DNA of 57,519 nt, from contig JABACD010000014.1 of NCBI GenBank assembly GCA_014237855.1, positions 90,961 through 148,479 on the forward strand, written 5' to 3'. Positions 17,501 through 25,532 of the stretch are shown here, piece by piece; within the stretch, counting starts at the first letter, position 1, and every line of letters begins with the position of its first letter. Source of the DNA: Planctomycetota bacterium (GTDB lineage Bacteria; Planctomycetota; UBA1135; GCA-002686595). The notes under the pieces are model-generated. The model made no database searches and was not told where the DNA came from. It saw nothing but the letters and a program-made list of their open reading frames with translations. The translations under genes were made by a program, and so were the position numbers.

Positions 17501-19642
17501 ATCTATGTGGGGCACTCGCAGCTCTTCCTTGATGGGGGGGGATGTCTGACAGGGGCTCCGGTTCCCTACCAAGGGCAGATCTCAGTTCTGGAAGGCCCTA
17601 ACTTCGACACGGTCACCGAGCTAGTGACGGGACTTCCGGTCTCGAATCATGACCACGGGGTCAACGGAATTGATTTTGACCGCAATGGAGATCTCTACGT
17701 GAACATCGGTTCCAACACCAACGCAGGGATCCCTGACTGTGCCAGCGGTGGATTGCCGGAGTCTCCTCTTTCTGGCGCAACCCTGAAGGTCGAGCTGTCC
17801 AGAGCAGACTTCAATGGCGCCCTCAGCTATGAAGAGCTCTTCTCAGGAGTACTGAACAACGATCAGGCCGATGGTGAGGAGGTCGAGCTTGTACCGGGGA
17901 CGCACGTGACGGTCTTCGGAGCTGGGTTGCGCAATGCCTACGATCTGGTCTACACAACGAGGGATCAGCTATACGTCACCGACAATGGTCCCAATAGCGG
18001 GTATGGACCAGCTGCTACCCTTCCTTGTTTTTCAGGTGGGATGGACCCGGATGAACCTGATGAGCTCAACCTCGTCGAGTTTGGTCAGTATTACGGGCAC
18101 CCCAACTGCAACCGATCACGTCTTGATGAAAAGCAGGGGCGCTGGCAGGGTGTGATCGGACCTAGCTTGCCCGGCGAGTTTACCCAGACCCTGATGACCT
18201 TCCCCCCTTCGACTAACGGGATCGTTGAGTACCGCGCCAATTGCTTCAATGGAGCCATGCGTGGAGATCTCATCACCCAGAAGTACGAATCCAATACCTA
18301 CCGAGTGACGCTCTCCGAGAGCGGGCGCTCAGTGGTCAGTTCGTCGGAGGTTCCGACGGTCTATCTGAGTGCATTGGACGTGATCACTGGGCCCGGTGGA
18401 GTCCTGATTGGAGTAGACCACTCTGACAATACCCTCCTTATTAGTGAACCGCAGGATCCTGGATCTCTAGCGCTACAGGTCATCGATGTCTTTCCCTGGC
18501 GTGCACCGGCTTCAGGAGGACACCCCTTCGTCATATCGGGTTCTCACTTCGGTGGGCAGATTGGCAACGTGACCGTCACATTTGATGGGGTTACCGCTGC
18601 GTTGACCTCCGTGAGTGATAACCGGATTCGTGGGACTGTACCGGCCCATTCCAGTGCGCCATCCGAGTTGGTTCATATCGTGGTTGCTGTCTCTGGAGAG
18701 TTGCGTGTGCTTGCCCATGCGTTCCGTTTCCTGCAGCCCGCCGGGAGCGAACCGTGGAGCTGGCGTCGTGGAGCTGAGATGCCCGAGGAACTCGGAGAGG
18801 TTGCTGGCGGCATCATTGACGGGGTCTACTACATCGTTGGTGAAGGAGATCACGGTACCTTTGCCTACGATATCGCCGGTGACTCTTGGAGCGCACGCGC
18901 CGAGCGACCCTTCGCCGGCCACCATCACGCTGCAGTTACTCACGGCGGCAAGCTCTACCTCTTCGGCGGAATTGGGCACGGTTCGAGCGGAGGGGTCCAG
19001 ATCTATGATCCTCTCGCAGACACCTGGACTCTCGGAGCAGCCATGCCCTGGAGCGGAGGGTCCTCTAGCGCTGCACTGGTGGGAAGCTTGGTCTATGTCT
19101 GCGGAGGCATCGTGGGCTCCTCGACCGTTGACAACCTGGCGGCCTACGATCCCGTCTCTGACAGCTGGGGGCCGCTCCTCGCAAGCATGCCAGCTGGTCG
19201 CAACCATGCTGCTGCTGCGACTGATGGCACAAAGCTGTACGTCTTCGGTGGTCGGGTCGGGGGGAACTCAGTCGCCAATGGCTTCGATGACACTCAAGTT
19301 TACGATCCCTCCTCGAACACCTGGCAGACAAGTGCAGGTAGCGGGAGCCTTGCACCACTGCCCCAGGCTCGTGGTGGTCTGGGGGTCGCGGTCTACTACG
19401 ACGGTGAGATCTACGTGATGGGCGGAGAGACGTCCAATGGCCCAGGGGCGACGCCAGAGGATGTCTATGATCGTGTTGATATCTACGATCCAGTGGAGAA
19501 CTCCTGGCGTGTCGGCTCACCCATGCCGACCGCGAGACACGGAATCTACCCTGTCCTCGATGGCAAGCAGATCTACGTCCCCGGTGGCGGTATCGAGGCA
19601 GCGGCCTCTGCCTCAGCAATCGTTGAGATCTACGCGCTCTGA
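14600..19642 (+). CDS. Giant secreted malectin/TIG/propeller/Kelch protein
   Basis: 1680 residues with a signal peptide ('AACLLPTAHA'). Approximate domain order: malectin-like 48-200 ('YRINCGG', 'LHFAEIY'); cadherin/PIG-like 205-290; second malectin-like 293-445 ('YRIHCGS', 'LHFAETA'); HYDIN/ASH-like Ig 450-565 ('SWGHVPIGQ'); further beta domains to 780; IPT/TIG 790-885; a glucose/sorbosone-dehydrogenase-like six-blade propeller 890-1290 ('HDHGVNGIDFDRNGDLYV', 'GLRNAYDLVY'); second IPT/TIG 1293-1375; and a Kelch propeller 1380-1680 ('KLYLFGG', 'KLYVFGG', 'EIYVMGG'). The malectin and TIG parts suggest carbohydrate binding at the surface. Whether the sorbosone-like propeller is an active PQQ enzyme is unclear. 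It lacks the C-terminal module seen on other exported proteins here. Confidence 0.85.
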   Translation: MSIRQFALLAHGHFLAACLLPTAHAGPACASPGHLAAPVQRQALATDVYRINCGGTGFVDAQGNSWLADFGYNTGNTSSTSQPIAKTVNDELYQTERWDSSSGAELNYSLPVTPNRRYLVRLHFAEIYGGIDSPGDRVFNVVIDGVPRLTNFDQFLEAGGSYTALVRQLVVVNTDGVLDITMEHVSQNPAIKAIHVVEQWLGPFNRPPVINSTPRTSGTDGVSYNYDVDAHDPNIGDQLTFSLPSSPSGAAVDPVSGLISWTPSSQVGLHPFVVRATDTGGLFSDQAFAVEVSYRIHCGSFGSYTDAGGNEWTPDLGYVGGTSELTSQSITGTPDPELYQRERRGFSGGADLGYGLPVPAGSYSVRLHFAETAPSNNGPGLRVFDVALEGALVVDDFDIYAAAGGAFAATQLELHTNVSDGTLNLDLIAGLQSPSISAIEVLLQGELDISPATLSWGHVPIGQDGGSQRITLQNMGSSPTTISTLSFNLLEGHAGHDFEVDLAGEEYSGDHDSVSHSVNVTLQPGQVVSVPVSFHPHEPGETILDLEFAGSFATTAVRLSGTGGGGAGYLHVVITAPEVVVDYDGDGGEDVTLQGHDSHTHELGQEIILHEWEENGVLFASVPDVIANFNLGPHIVELTIGDDATPQKFLTDTHAFDVVPIDQVPGGLVMLYFSGSQPPAALLDSLPASPDHAMETADLTLVSTEPFGANVLVRFLVEVAIQIPGNYEFLPTYGGTDTRVLVNGALTSGSVFLGRGIHTLDARLAVSNAMELPIEVKLSQEGGAADSIDPGLLSHDFTSFGPVSNSMSPGEGSETGGNLVIIEGIGFFPSNQVFVQWGQGVLTSGLTVTPSSIQFFAPPGSGVVDVAVITPQGVSNARTFSYSPGGPLPIIFDERQLLRGLHGATTAAWGPDERLYVGTESGVIHVITVDDDYQVISTSQINSIANLSNHNLLGIAFNPFDPPSPVRIYVGHSQLFLDGGGCLTGAPVPYQGQISVLEGPNFDTVTELVTGLPVSNHDHGVNGIDFDRNGDLYVNIGSNTNAGIPDCASGGLPESPLSGATLKVELSRADFNGALSYEELFSGVLNNDQADGEEVELVPGTHVTVFGAGLRNAYDLVYTTRDQLYVTDNGPNSGYGPAATLPCFSGGMDPDEPDELNLVEFGQYYGHPNCNRSRLDEKQGRWQGVIGPSLPGEFTQTLMTFPPSTNGIVEYRANCFNGAMRGDLITQKYESNTYRVTLSESGRSVVSSSEVPTVYLSALDVITGPGGVLIGVDHSDNTLLISEPQDPGSLALQVIDVFPWRAPASGGHPFVISGSHFGGQIGNVTVTFDGVTAALTSVSDNRIRGTVPAHSSAPSELVHIVVAVSGELRVLAHAFRFLQPAGSEPWSWRRGAEMPEELGEVAGGIIDGVYYIVGEGDHGTFAYDIAGDSWSARAERPFAGHHHAAVTHGGKLYLFGGIGHGSSGGVQIYDPLADTWTLGAAMPWSGGSSSAALVGSLVYVCGGIVGSSTVDNLAAYDPVSDSWGPLLASMPAGRNHAAAATDGTKLYVFGGRVGGNSVANGFDDTQVYDPSSNTWQTSAGSGSLAPLPQARGGLGVAVYYDGEIYVMGGETSNGPGATPEDVYDRVDIYDPVENSWRVGSPMPTARHGIYPVLDGKQIYVPGGGIEAAASASAIVEIYAL

Positions 19643-19896
19643 CCTGAGGAGAGCAACGATTCCCTCGACCTGGACTCCAGTCTTCTGGGGGGATCCACGG
19701 GGCCATTTCGGTGGTCTTGAATCGAGTTCAGAATTGATTGGAATGAACTGGAGGGAGTCCCGTACCCGTCCCACGGTTGGCCTGGTCGCAAACTCGCCCA
19801 TTCGGGCTTCATGACCAGACCGGTCGCCCCTGTTAGGATCTTGTTCCTCGCAGCTTCATCCGCCACCTGCCCAACTCCAGCGAATTCGAGCCAGAT

Positions 19897-20652
19897 ATGT
19901 CCGACACGCCCGAAGATAAGAACACCGAGTCGGCAAGCTCGTCCACCGATGGGGGCCTTCGCAAGGAGTCGATCTGGGAGGTCTACTACCCCAGCAGGGT
20001 GAATGAGGAGAAGCGTGCGATTCCCGTGGCCAGCTTCCCGATGATCATCTACTTCTGGCCATCGATGTTCATTTTTCTCCTCTGCGGAATTCTGCAGAGC
20101 GTCGACATCTCTCCAACGATGTTGGGATGGTGGGCCACTGCCTCACTTGCGTTCAACCTGCTTGTGATCGTGACCGATCTCTCCCAGAAGAAGTTCTTCA
20201 TCGTTAGCTTGCTGCTCTTGGTGATCGCACTGCTGCTGTACATTGCCGGTCAAAAGGAGATGGGGTTTGTGACAAGCCTCGGAGGATGGGTTTCCAGCCT
20301 GGAGCTGACCTACGGGACCCAGACTTACTTTGTGATCTCTGGCTTCCTGTGGTTCTTTTTCTTTCTGGGCATGTTGCAGCCGCGCCTCAACTACTGGCGC
20401 ATCGAGCCCAACGAGTTCACCCACTACATCCAGCCCTGGGGCCGGGATCAGTCCGTGCCTCGACAGGGCACCACCGTTACTCGGGAAGTGCCCGACGTGT
20501 TAGAGCTCTTTCTGACGTTCGGCGGGGGAACGCTGGTAATGCGCCGCGAAAACCAGGTGGTCGCTCGGATTCAGCACGTGCCCTTCCTGGGGCGTCGCAT
20601 GAAGGCGATCGAGCAGATGCTCGGCGTCACTCGCGTGCGATCGATGGACTAG
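19897..20652 (+). CDS. Unrecognised membrane protein with four predicted helices
   Basis: 251 residues. A Ser/Asp-rich N-terminus (about 45 residues) precedes four hydrophobic segments: 'IIYFWPSMFIFLLCGI', 'WWATASLAFNLLVIV', 'FFIVSLLLLVIALLLYIAG' and 'FVISGFLWFFFFLGML'. A soluble C-terminal domain of about 95 residues ('YWRIEPNEFTHY', 'LFLTFGGGTLVMRREN', 'FLGRRMKAIEQML') follows. I recognise no family. The ATG at 19897 has only a weak ribosome-binding site. The gene stands alone, 254 bp after the giant protein gene, and ends in a hairpin shared with the convergent DUF1552 gene. Confidence 0.7.
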   Translation: MSDTPEDKNTESASSSTDGGLRKESIWEVYYPSRVNEEKRAIPVASFPMIIYFWPSMFIFLLCGILQSVDISPTMLGWWATASLAFNLLVIVTDLSQKKFFIVSLLLLVIALLLYIAGQKEMGFVTSLGGWVSSLELTYGTQTYFVISGFLWFFFFLGMLQPRLNYWRIEPNEFTHYIQPWGRDQSVPRQGTTVTREVPDVLELFLTFGGGTLVMRRENQVVARIQHVPFLGRRMKAIEQMLGVTRVRSMD

Positions 20653-20653
20653 C

Positions 20654-20677
20654 AGTACCAGGCATTGGCCTGGTGCT
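20654..20677. terminator. Hairpin between convergent genes
   Basis: A 10-bp stem with one G-U pair and a 4-nt loop (core ACCAGGC/GCCTGGT) starts 2 nt after the membrane-protein stop and 41 nt before the DUF1552 stop on the other strand. No T-run. It is probably a two-way terminator. Confidence 0.55.
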
Positions 20678-20717
20678 CTCCGGCGGAAGGGCCAGTCAGT
20701 GGCCGATTCGCCCTGAC

Positions 20718-22064
20718 TCAGACCGTGAGTACTCCGGTGGAGTCTCCAAAGTGAGCGAGCGGGGCGCCCGTCTGCTTGTCGCGAACTCCAAGGTCTGCGA
20801 AGAGCCGCAGGTAGAGGTTCGCCAGGGGAGTCTCGACTGGGTAGCAAAGATGATGTCCTCGGCGAGGGCCATCGCTGGCGCCCCCGGCCAGGAGAATCGG
20901 TAGGTCGTGATGGGCGTGTGTACTTCCATCCTTGATGCCTGACCCATAGACGATCTGGGTGCTGTCGAGCAGCGACCCGTTCTGCTCCTGGTGGCTTGAG
21001 AGAGAGTCCAAGAAGACCGCGAAGAGCTGCAGGTGGTGTCGGTTGATTGCGGCGATCTGAGCTATCTTGGAGCCGTCACCAGCATGGTGAGAGATTACAT
21101 GGTGACCCTCATTGATCCCCAGCTCATGGTAGCAGCGGTTGGAGCTCTCGTTCGCGAGCATGAAGGTTGCGACCCTGGTAGAGTCGGTTGCCAGAGCAAA
21201 CTTCAGCAGCTCGAACATCATGGCCGCGTGCTCGCTGTACGTCGGAGGTATGGAGGTTGGGCGCTCCATCTGGATGGCGACGGGATCCGTGGCACGGTGA
21301 ATCCGCAGCTCGAGCTCGCGGATGCCATCGAGGTATTCTTCCAGCTTCCTACGGTCTGCACTGCCCATCTCATTGGAGATCCGGCGGGCATCCTCACGGA
21401 CGAAGTCGAGTACGCTGCGACGAGTCCGGATCCTGCGTGCGCGATCTTCTGGACTGAGGTCTGCCAGGCCAAGACCAAAGAGCCGATCGAATAAGACCCG
21501 GGGATTGGTCTCGGCCAGTAGCGGGGTGTGGGGGGTCGACCAGCTGATGTTACTCGAGTAGGCGCAGGGATATCCCGAGTCGCATTGACCGGAGTGCATG
21601 CCTGGCTCGCTACCCAGCTGAAGCGAGGAAAAGGGGGTTGTGGTTCCGATGGAGCGTGCTGCTATCTGATCAGCAGAGACTCCGACTCCAAGGGTCGTGC
21701 CGTTGCCCTTGACAGGTTGCGCGCAGGTCAGGAAGGCGCCTCCCGCTCGCGCATGATCTCCGGGGCCGTCGCCGTTGTTGCGAGCCTTATCCAGGGTCAG
21801 GCCGCCCAGGACGGAGAAGTGGTCGCGATGGCGCTCCAGCTCCCTCAAGGTTCGAGGGAGCTCAGCAGGCAGCGGAGTGACCGTGTCCGGCTCCGAGCCT
21901 CTAATCTTCCAGTCGGGAGCATGCATCCCGTTAGGCGCGTAGATGAAGACCAGGCGTCTGGGGTCTGAGGGATTGGAAGCTCCGAGCCCAATGGACTCGA
22001 ACATGGGCAGGGCCAGCGTCATGCCCATGCCTCGCAGGACGTCTCGGCGAGATAATGAAGTCAC
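20718..22064 (-). CDS. DUF1552 protein, Tat-type signal
   Basis: 448 residues. It opens with a twin-arginine-like signal, 'SRRDVLRGMGMTLALP', and then matches the DUF1552 family of planctomycetes and related bacteria ('RRLVFIYAPNGMHAPDW', 'GGLTLDKARNNGDGPGDHARA', 'YGSGIKDGSTHAHHDLPILLAG'). The biochemical role of the family is not established. It is regularly paired with a DUF1592-type cytochrome, as here: its ATG overlaps the stop of the upstream cytochrome gene by 4 bp (ATGA at 22061-22064), so the two are translationally coupled. Probably periplasmic, acting with that cytochrome. Confidence 0.9.
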   Translation of the reverse strand: MTSLSRRDVLRGMGMTLALPMFESIGLGASNPSDPRRLVFIYAPNGMHAPDWKIRGSEPDTVTPLPAELPRTLRELERHRDHFSVLGGLTLDKARNNGDGPGDHARAGGAFLTCAQPVKGNGTTLGVGVSADQIAARSIGTTTPFSSLQLGSEPGMHSGQCDSGYPCAYSSNISWSTPHTPLLAETNPRVLFDRLFGLGLADLSPEDRARRIRTRRSVLDFVREDARRISNEMGSADRRKLEEYLDGIRELELRIHRATDPVAIQMERPTSIPPTYSEHAAMMFELLKFALATDSTRVATFMLANESSNRCYHELGINEGHHVISHHAGDGSKIAQIAAINRHHLQLFAVFLDSLSSHQEQNGSLLDSTQIVYGSGIKDGSTHAHHDLPILLAGGASDGPRRGHHLCYPVETPLANLYLRLFADLGVRDKQTGAPLAHFGDSTGVLTV

Positions 22065-24367
22065 GAGTCTTGGTCCCCGGCCTGGCGTGTACGGAAGGCC
22101 TTCATGTCCACAATCGCGTGGATCACCTGGCGTAGGCTTGGATCGCCAGGGAGTTCCTTGAGCATGGAATCAATGTCTATCTCATCCAGCTCCACCAGTC
22201 CACGACCCAGCGCAAATGTGGCCAGATGCCTGGTCAGTCCTCGCAGGAGCGCGCGGTCTTTGAGCAGCACATCCCGGAGGCCCGCCGCGCCCTCGAAGTG
22301 CACTCCATCCGGTAGCTCTGCCCGGTCATCGATCTCGAACTTGCCATCCAGATCTCGCCAGACCCCGATTCCGTCGAAGTGCTCCAGGGCGAGTCCAAGG
22401 CCATCCATGGGCGCGTGGCAGACGGCACAAGCCTTGTCACTGCGATGCTCTTCGAGACGCTCACGAATGGAAGCGGAATTGATGGCATCGATGCTCTCGT
22501 CAAGACTGTCGGCACCCGGAGGTGGGGGTGAGGGAGGGGTAGCAAGGAGCGCCTCCAAGACGAACTTACCGCGTCGCACGGGGGACGTGCGACTGGCGTT
22601 GCTTGTGGCAGTGAGCACGGCAGCCTGTCCCAGGATGCCACAGCGGCGATCGGCCATTCGGGGAGGGATGGCGACTCGCTGCATGGTGTTGCCACGAACT
22701 CCATTCATGCCATAGTGCCTGGCGAGCCGTTCGTTGACGAAGGTGAAGTCAGCCCCCAAGAGCTCACTCACCGGGCGGCCCTCGCGAAGGATGGCGTCGA
22801 AGAAGAGCTCACTTTCTCTTCGCATGGCGCTGCGAAGCTCGTCGTCGAAATCCGGGAAGCGCTCTGGATCCGGCGATGCCTGGTCCAGCCTTCTCAGCTG
22901 CAGCCACTGGCTTGCAAAGACCAGGGACAGTCGCGAGGCGCGTGCATCCCTGAGCATTCTATCGACTTCAGCATGCACGACCGCAGGCATGCGCAGCTCA
23001 CCGGTCGACGCCAGCTCCAGGAGCTGCGCGTCTGGGACGCTGCTCCAGAGGAAGGCCGCCATCCGTGTGGCGAGTTCATGGCTCTCCAGCTCACGCCACG
23101 GCGCCGTACCTTCAGGCGCGGGTTCGATTCGGAAGAGAAAGCGAGGAGAGATCAGGATCGCTGTGACCGCCGAACGAAGACGTTCCCGATCGGAGGCGTC
23201 GGGTTCGGCTATTGACAAGAGGTCATCGATCGACTGCTCGTCGACCTCGCCTCTCCAGGTCTCTTCGGCAATTCGACGAACGACATCCTCGAGGCCAAGG
23301 TCATGGTCGAGATAGCGGCTTTCGAAGGGGGTGACCACGGGCTGATCGATGGGGCCGACCAGGCTGATCGAGTGCAGCCCAAGGTCACGGTCCTGTGACT
23401 GTGAGTCAGCATCGGCCGGCACGAAGTAGTCGTTGACGAAGCTGGCGCTGACCAGGCGCTTGCCGGTCTCCAGGTGCAGCCTGACCTCGTGAGTCTCCGG
23501 GTCCTCCGGCAGTGCGATCACGTCGAACTCGGCCACATTCTCGTGATCGACCGATAGAACCATGCGGGCAACTTCAGTTCCCGCCTGGCGTGCCCCGGAT
23601 CTGGTGCGAAGCAAGTACTCGCCCGAGATCGCGAGCGGAACCTCAGCGCTGGCAGTTCCATTGGTGAACATCCACACGAGGTTCTTGTTCTCGAGGAAGA
23701 ACTCCTCACGGCTGAGGATTAGCTCCGATGGTGCGAAGCTCTGCTCGGGGTAATTCTCCTCACCAGGCTTCGGAAGTGCGCTGAATGCGATGCTCTCAGC
23801 CGCATCAAAATACTTCTCAAAGAGAATTGGAGGCATGGCGAGGGCCTCTCCGATCACATCGAAGCCGTGAGCGACTCCATCCGCGGGTAAGAGTTCGGTG
23901 GTCGGGTAGTCGACACCAAAGAGGTCGAGGATCGCATAGCGGTACTCCTCGCGATTGAGCCTCCGCAGGGTCGTTCGACCGGGGGAGATCGCAACGGTGG
24001 GCAGGCTCCCATCGGCGAGACGCGAGTCGATCCAACCGAGCACCGCGGCGACTTCCGGCTCACTGGGACGTGAGCGACTGGAAGGAGGTGGCATGCTGCC
24101 ATCCATGAGCACGCGTCGTATCCGATGCCAGGAGTCGGGTTCCTCCAGTGCGATCCTCTCGTCCGTGAACTTCGAGAAGTCGAGGTCTGAATCAGGATCA
24201 GGGGGTGAGTGACAGTCCGTACAGTGCTCGTTGAGAACGGGCTGGACCGTCGCCTGGTACCCGGAAGCCGCTACCGGTGTTAGAGGCTGGTCCTGACCTG
24301 GGCACAACACCATGACTGGGGCTGAGCCCGAGAGGGAGGAGGTCAGGAGGGCAACAGGGAGCAGCAT
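22061..24367 (-). CDS. DUF1587/1595/1592/1588/1585 cytochrome-type protein
   Basis: Exported multidomain protein of the planctomycete cytochrome group, 768 residues. A signal peptide is followed by a c-type haem site 'CTDCH' (about residue 52) within a PSCyt1-like segment. Then come DUF1587 ('LRRLNREEYRYAILDLFGV'), DUF1595, DUF1592 ('SPRFLFRIEP', 'ELATRMAAFLWSS'), DUF1588 ('RRCGILGQAAVL', 'RTSPVRRGKFVLE') containing a second haem site 'CAVCH', and DUF1585 at the C-terminus. Two haems suggest periplasmic electron transfer, often proposed to serve oxidation of an organic substrate; the true reaction is unknown. First gene of a two-gene operon with the DUF1552 protein. Confidence 0.9.
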   Translation of the reverse strand: MLLPVALLTSSLSGSAPVMVLCPGQDQPLTPVAASGYQATVQPVLNEHCTDCHSPPDPDSDLDFSKFTDERIALEEPDSWHRIRRVLMDGSMPPPSSRSRPSEPEVAAVLGWIDSRLADGSLPTVAISPGRTTLRRLNREEYRYAILDLFGVDYPTTELLPADGVAHGFDVIGEALAMPPILFEKYFDAAESIAFSALPKPGEENYPEQSFAPSELILSREEFFLENKNLVWMFTNGTASAEVPLAISGEYLLRTRSGARQAGTEVARMVLSVDHENVAEFDVIALPEDPETHEVRLHLETGKRLVSASFVNDYFVPADADSQSQDRDLGLHSISLVGPIDQPVVTPFESRYLDHDLGLEDVVRRIAEETWRGEVDEQSIDDLLSIAEPDASDRERLRSAVTAILISPRFLFRIEPAPEGTAPWRELESHELATRMAAFLWSSVPDAQLLELASTGELRMPAVVHAEVDRMLRDARASRLSLVFASQWLQLRRLDQASPDPERFPDFDDELRSAMRRESELFFDAILREGRPVSELLGADFTFVNERLARHYGMNGVRGNTMQRVAIPPRMADRRCGILGQAAVLTATSNASRTSPVRRGKFVLEALLATPPSPPPPGADSLDESIDAINSASIRERLEEHRSDKACAVCHAPMDGLGLALEHFDGIGVWRDLDGKFEIDDRAELPDGVHFEGAAGLRDVLLKDRALLRGLTRHLATFALGRGLVELDEIDIDSMLKELPGDPSLRQVIHAIVDMKAFRTRQAGDQDS

Positions 24368-24482
24368 GGACTCCAGTGTAGCGCGACTCGCCCCGATCGG
24401 CTCATTGGCTGGCGGAACAGAGGCTATACTTCGCAGCGTCCCCGCTTGGCCTACTTCCTGGCCCTTGACCTAACACCTGATT

Positions 24483-24487
24483 GGAGG
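24483..24487 (+). promoter_or_regulatory. Ribosome-binding site fixing the sodN start
   Basis: GGAGG 6 nt before the GTG at 24494. It favours this GTG over the upstream in-frame TTG at 24446, which has no comparable site. Confidence 0.7.
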
Positions 24488-24493
24488 TTTCAC

Positions 24494-25009
24494 GTGATTC
24501 GATCGGCCCTACTTCTCGTCCTACTTCCCCTCGTCAGCTCGCCCTCGACCCCCGAGCCGGCCGCCCCCTTCCACTGCCAGGTTCCCTGCGGTATCTACGG
24601 AGATCGAATGCGAATCGACATGCTCATGGAGGACGCCGCCACGATCGAGAAGGGCATGGCAATGATCGGCCAGCTGGAGAAAGAGGGTGGGACCAACACC
24701 AACCAGATGGTCCGTTGGGTCATCGCCAAGGACCAGCACGCGCAGGCAATCCAGGAGACGGTCGCCTCCTACTGGCTTGCACAGCGCGTCAAGGCCCCCA
24801 AGGATGACTCGGAGGCAAGCAAGGCCAAGTACTTCCTCCAGCTGTCAACGATGCACGGAATCACGGTTGCGGCGATGAAGTGCAAGCAGACTACCGATCC
24901 GGCCAACGTTGCGAAGCTACGTGAGCTGGCGCTGAAGTTCAGCGGCTCCTACTTCTCAAAAGAGGATCTGGAGCACATCCACTCACACCACACGGAAGAT
25001 CACCAGTAG
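24494..25009 (+). CDS. sodN: Nickel superoxide dismutase, predicted exported precursor
   Basis: Dismutates superoxide to peroxide and oxygen. The nickel hook is unmistakable: 'HCQVPCGIYGD' gives the H-C-x-x-P-C-G-x-Y motif, with H27, C28 and C32 as His1, Cys2 and Cys6 of the mature enzyme. Four-helix-bundle segments follow ('MAMIGQLEKEG', 'KDQHAQAIQETVASYWLAQRV', 'FLQLSTMHGITVAAMKCKQ'). Unlike the short propeptide of Streptomyces SodN, residues 1-26 have a hydrophobic core ('ALLLVLLPLVSS') like a Sec signal, so processing to expose His27 may coincide with export. The C-terminus is His-rich ('HIHSHH'). No SodX-like maturation peptidase is in the window. A hairpin follows the stop. Confidence 0.92.
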   Translation: MIRSALLLVLLPLVSSPSTPEPAAPFHCQVPCGIYGDRMRIDMLMEDAATIEKGMAMIGQLEKEGGTNTNQMVRWVIAKDQHAQAIQETVASYWLAQRVKAPKDDSEASKAKYFLQLSTMHGITVAAMKCKQTTDPANVAKLRELALKFSGSYFSKEDLEHIHSHHTEDHQ

Positions 25010-25026
25010 TGATCCTGGCAGGGAAG

Positions 25027-25057
25027 GAAGCGCCGGTCTTCAGCTTTCCGGCGCTTC
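25027..25057 (+). terminator. Terminator after sodN
   Basis: A perfect 10-bp stem (GAAGCGCCGG/CCGGCGCTTC) with an 11-nt loop lies 17 nt past the sodN stop. No T-tract. The loop contains the last codon of the decayed minus-strand gene. Confidence 0.6.
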
Positions 25058-25486
25058 ACAAGGCCTCTTCAAGCTCTCCAGCTCACCCTCTAGAGCCTTG
25101 CTGCTGGACTTCTTCATCATCCCGTCCGTGAGGAAGAACAGGACCTTGAAGGAGCCCTTGCCCTTGACCTCGGATTGCTGGGTCACCGGTGTGCGACCAC
25201 TCAGATCCTGGATGGCGTAGATGGCGTTGAAGTTGAGCTACTGGCCCTCCAGGTGGCGCCCTGAGAGGCTTGGAGGTTCATGGCGTGGGCCCGCGCCTTC
25301 GCAGGTCATCAGGCGGCTCTTCTCCTCAGTGACAGCTCGGAAGGTGGTGCCGACTCCGCCATGGTTCACGTCATCGATGACCTGGTCTTCGATCCAGGCC
25401 CGGCTTCAGGTTGCGACGTTCTCAAGGGTCTTCTTGAAGGCCTCCTCGATCGAGCGCTCTCTTGCGATGCTCAGGCCTGATTCCAT
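25040..25486 (-). pseudogene. Decayed minus-strand gene of unknown family
   Basis: Reading the minus strand in one frame gives protein-like sequence with strong G/C preference at third codon positions, broken by an in-frame TGA (after 'EEAFKKTLENVAT') and a TAG (after 'SGRHLEGQ'), and ending at TGA 25040-25042. Intact stretches include 'SRAWIEDQVIDDVNHGGVG', 'LNFNAIYAIQDLSGRTPV' and 'FKVLFFLTDGMMKKSSSKAL'. Around the TAG, an adjacent frame reads 'AHAMNLQASQGATWRA', suggesting a pair of frameshifts as well. The start is uncertain, with the frame open further right under the sulfatase start. No family recognised. It explains the otherwise empty space between sodN and the sulfatase-like gene. 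Confidence 0.5.
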
Positions 25487-25532
25487 GAGCTCCCTCTCTC
25501 TCGCTTCCAGGAGGATGCTACCATTTTCGCCA

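Noticed and set aside
25221..25532. Upstream extension of the sulfatase-like frame
   Set aside because: It precedes the lipoprotein signal, has unusual composition, and is antisense to the decayed minus-strand gene.
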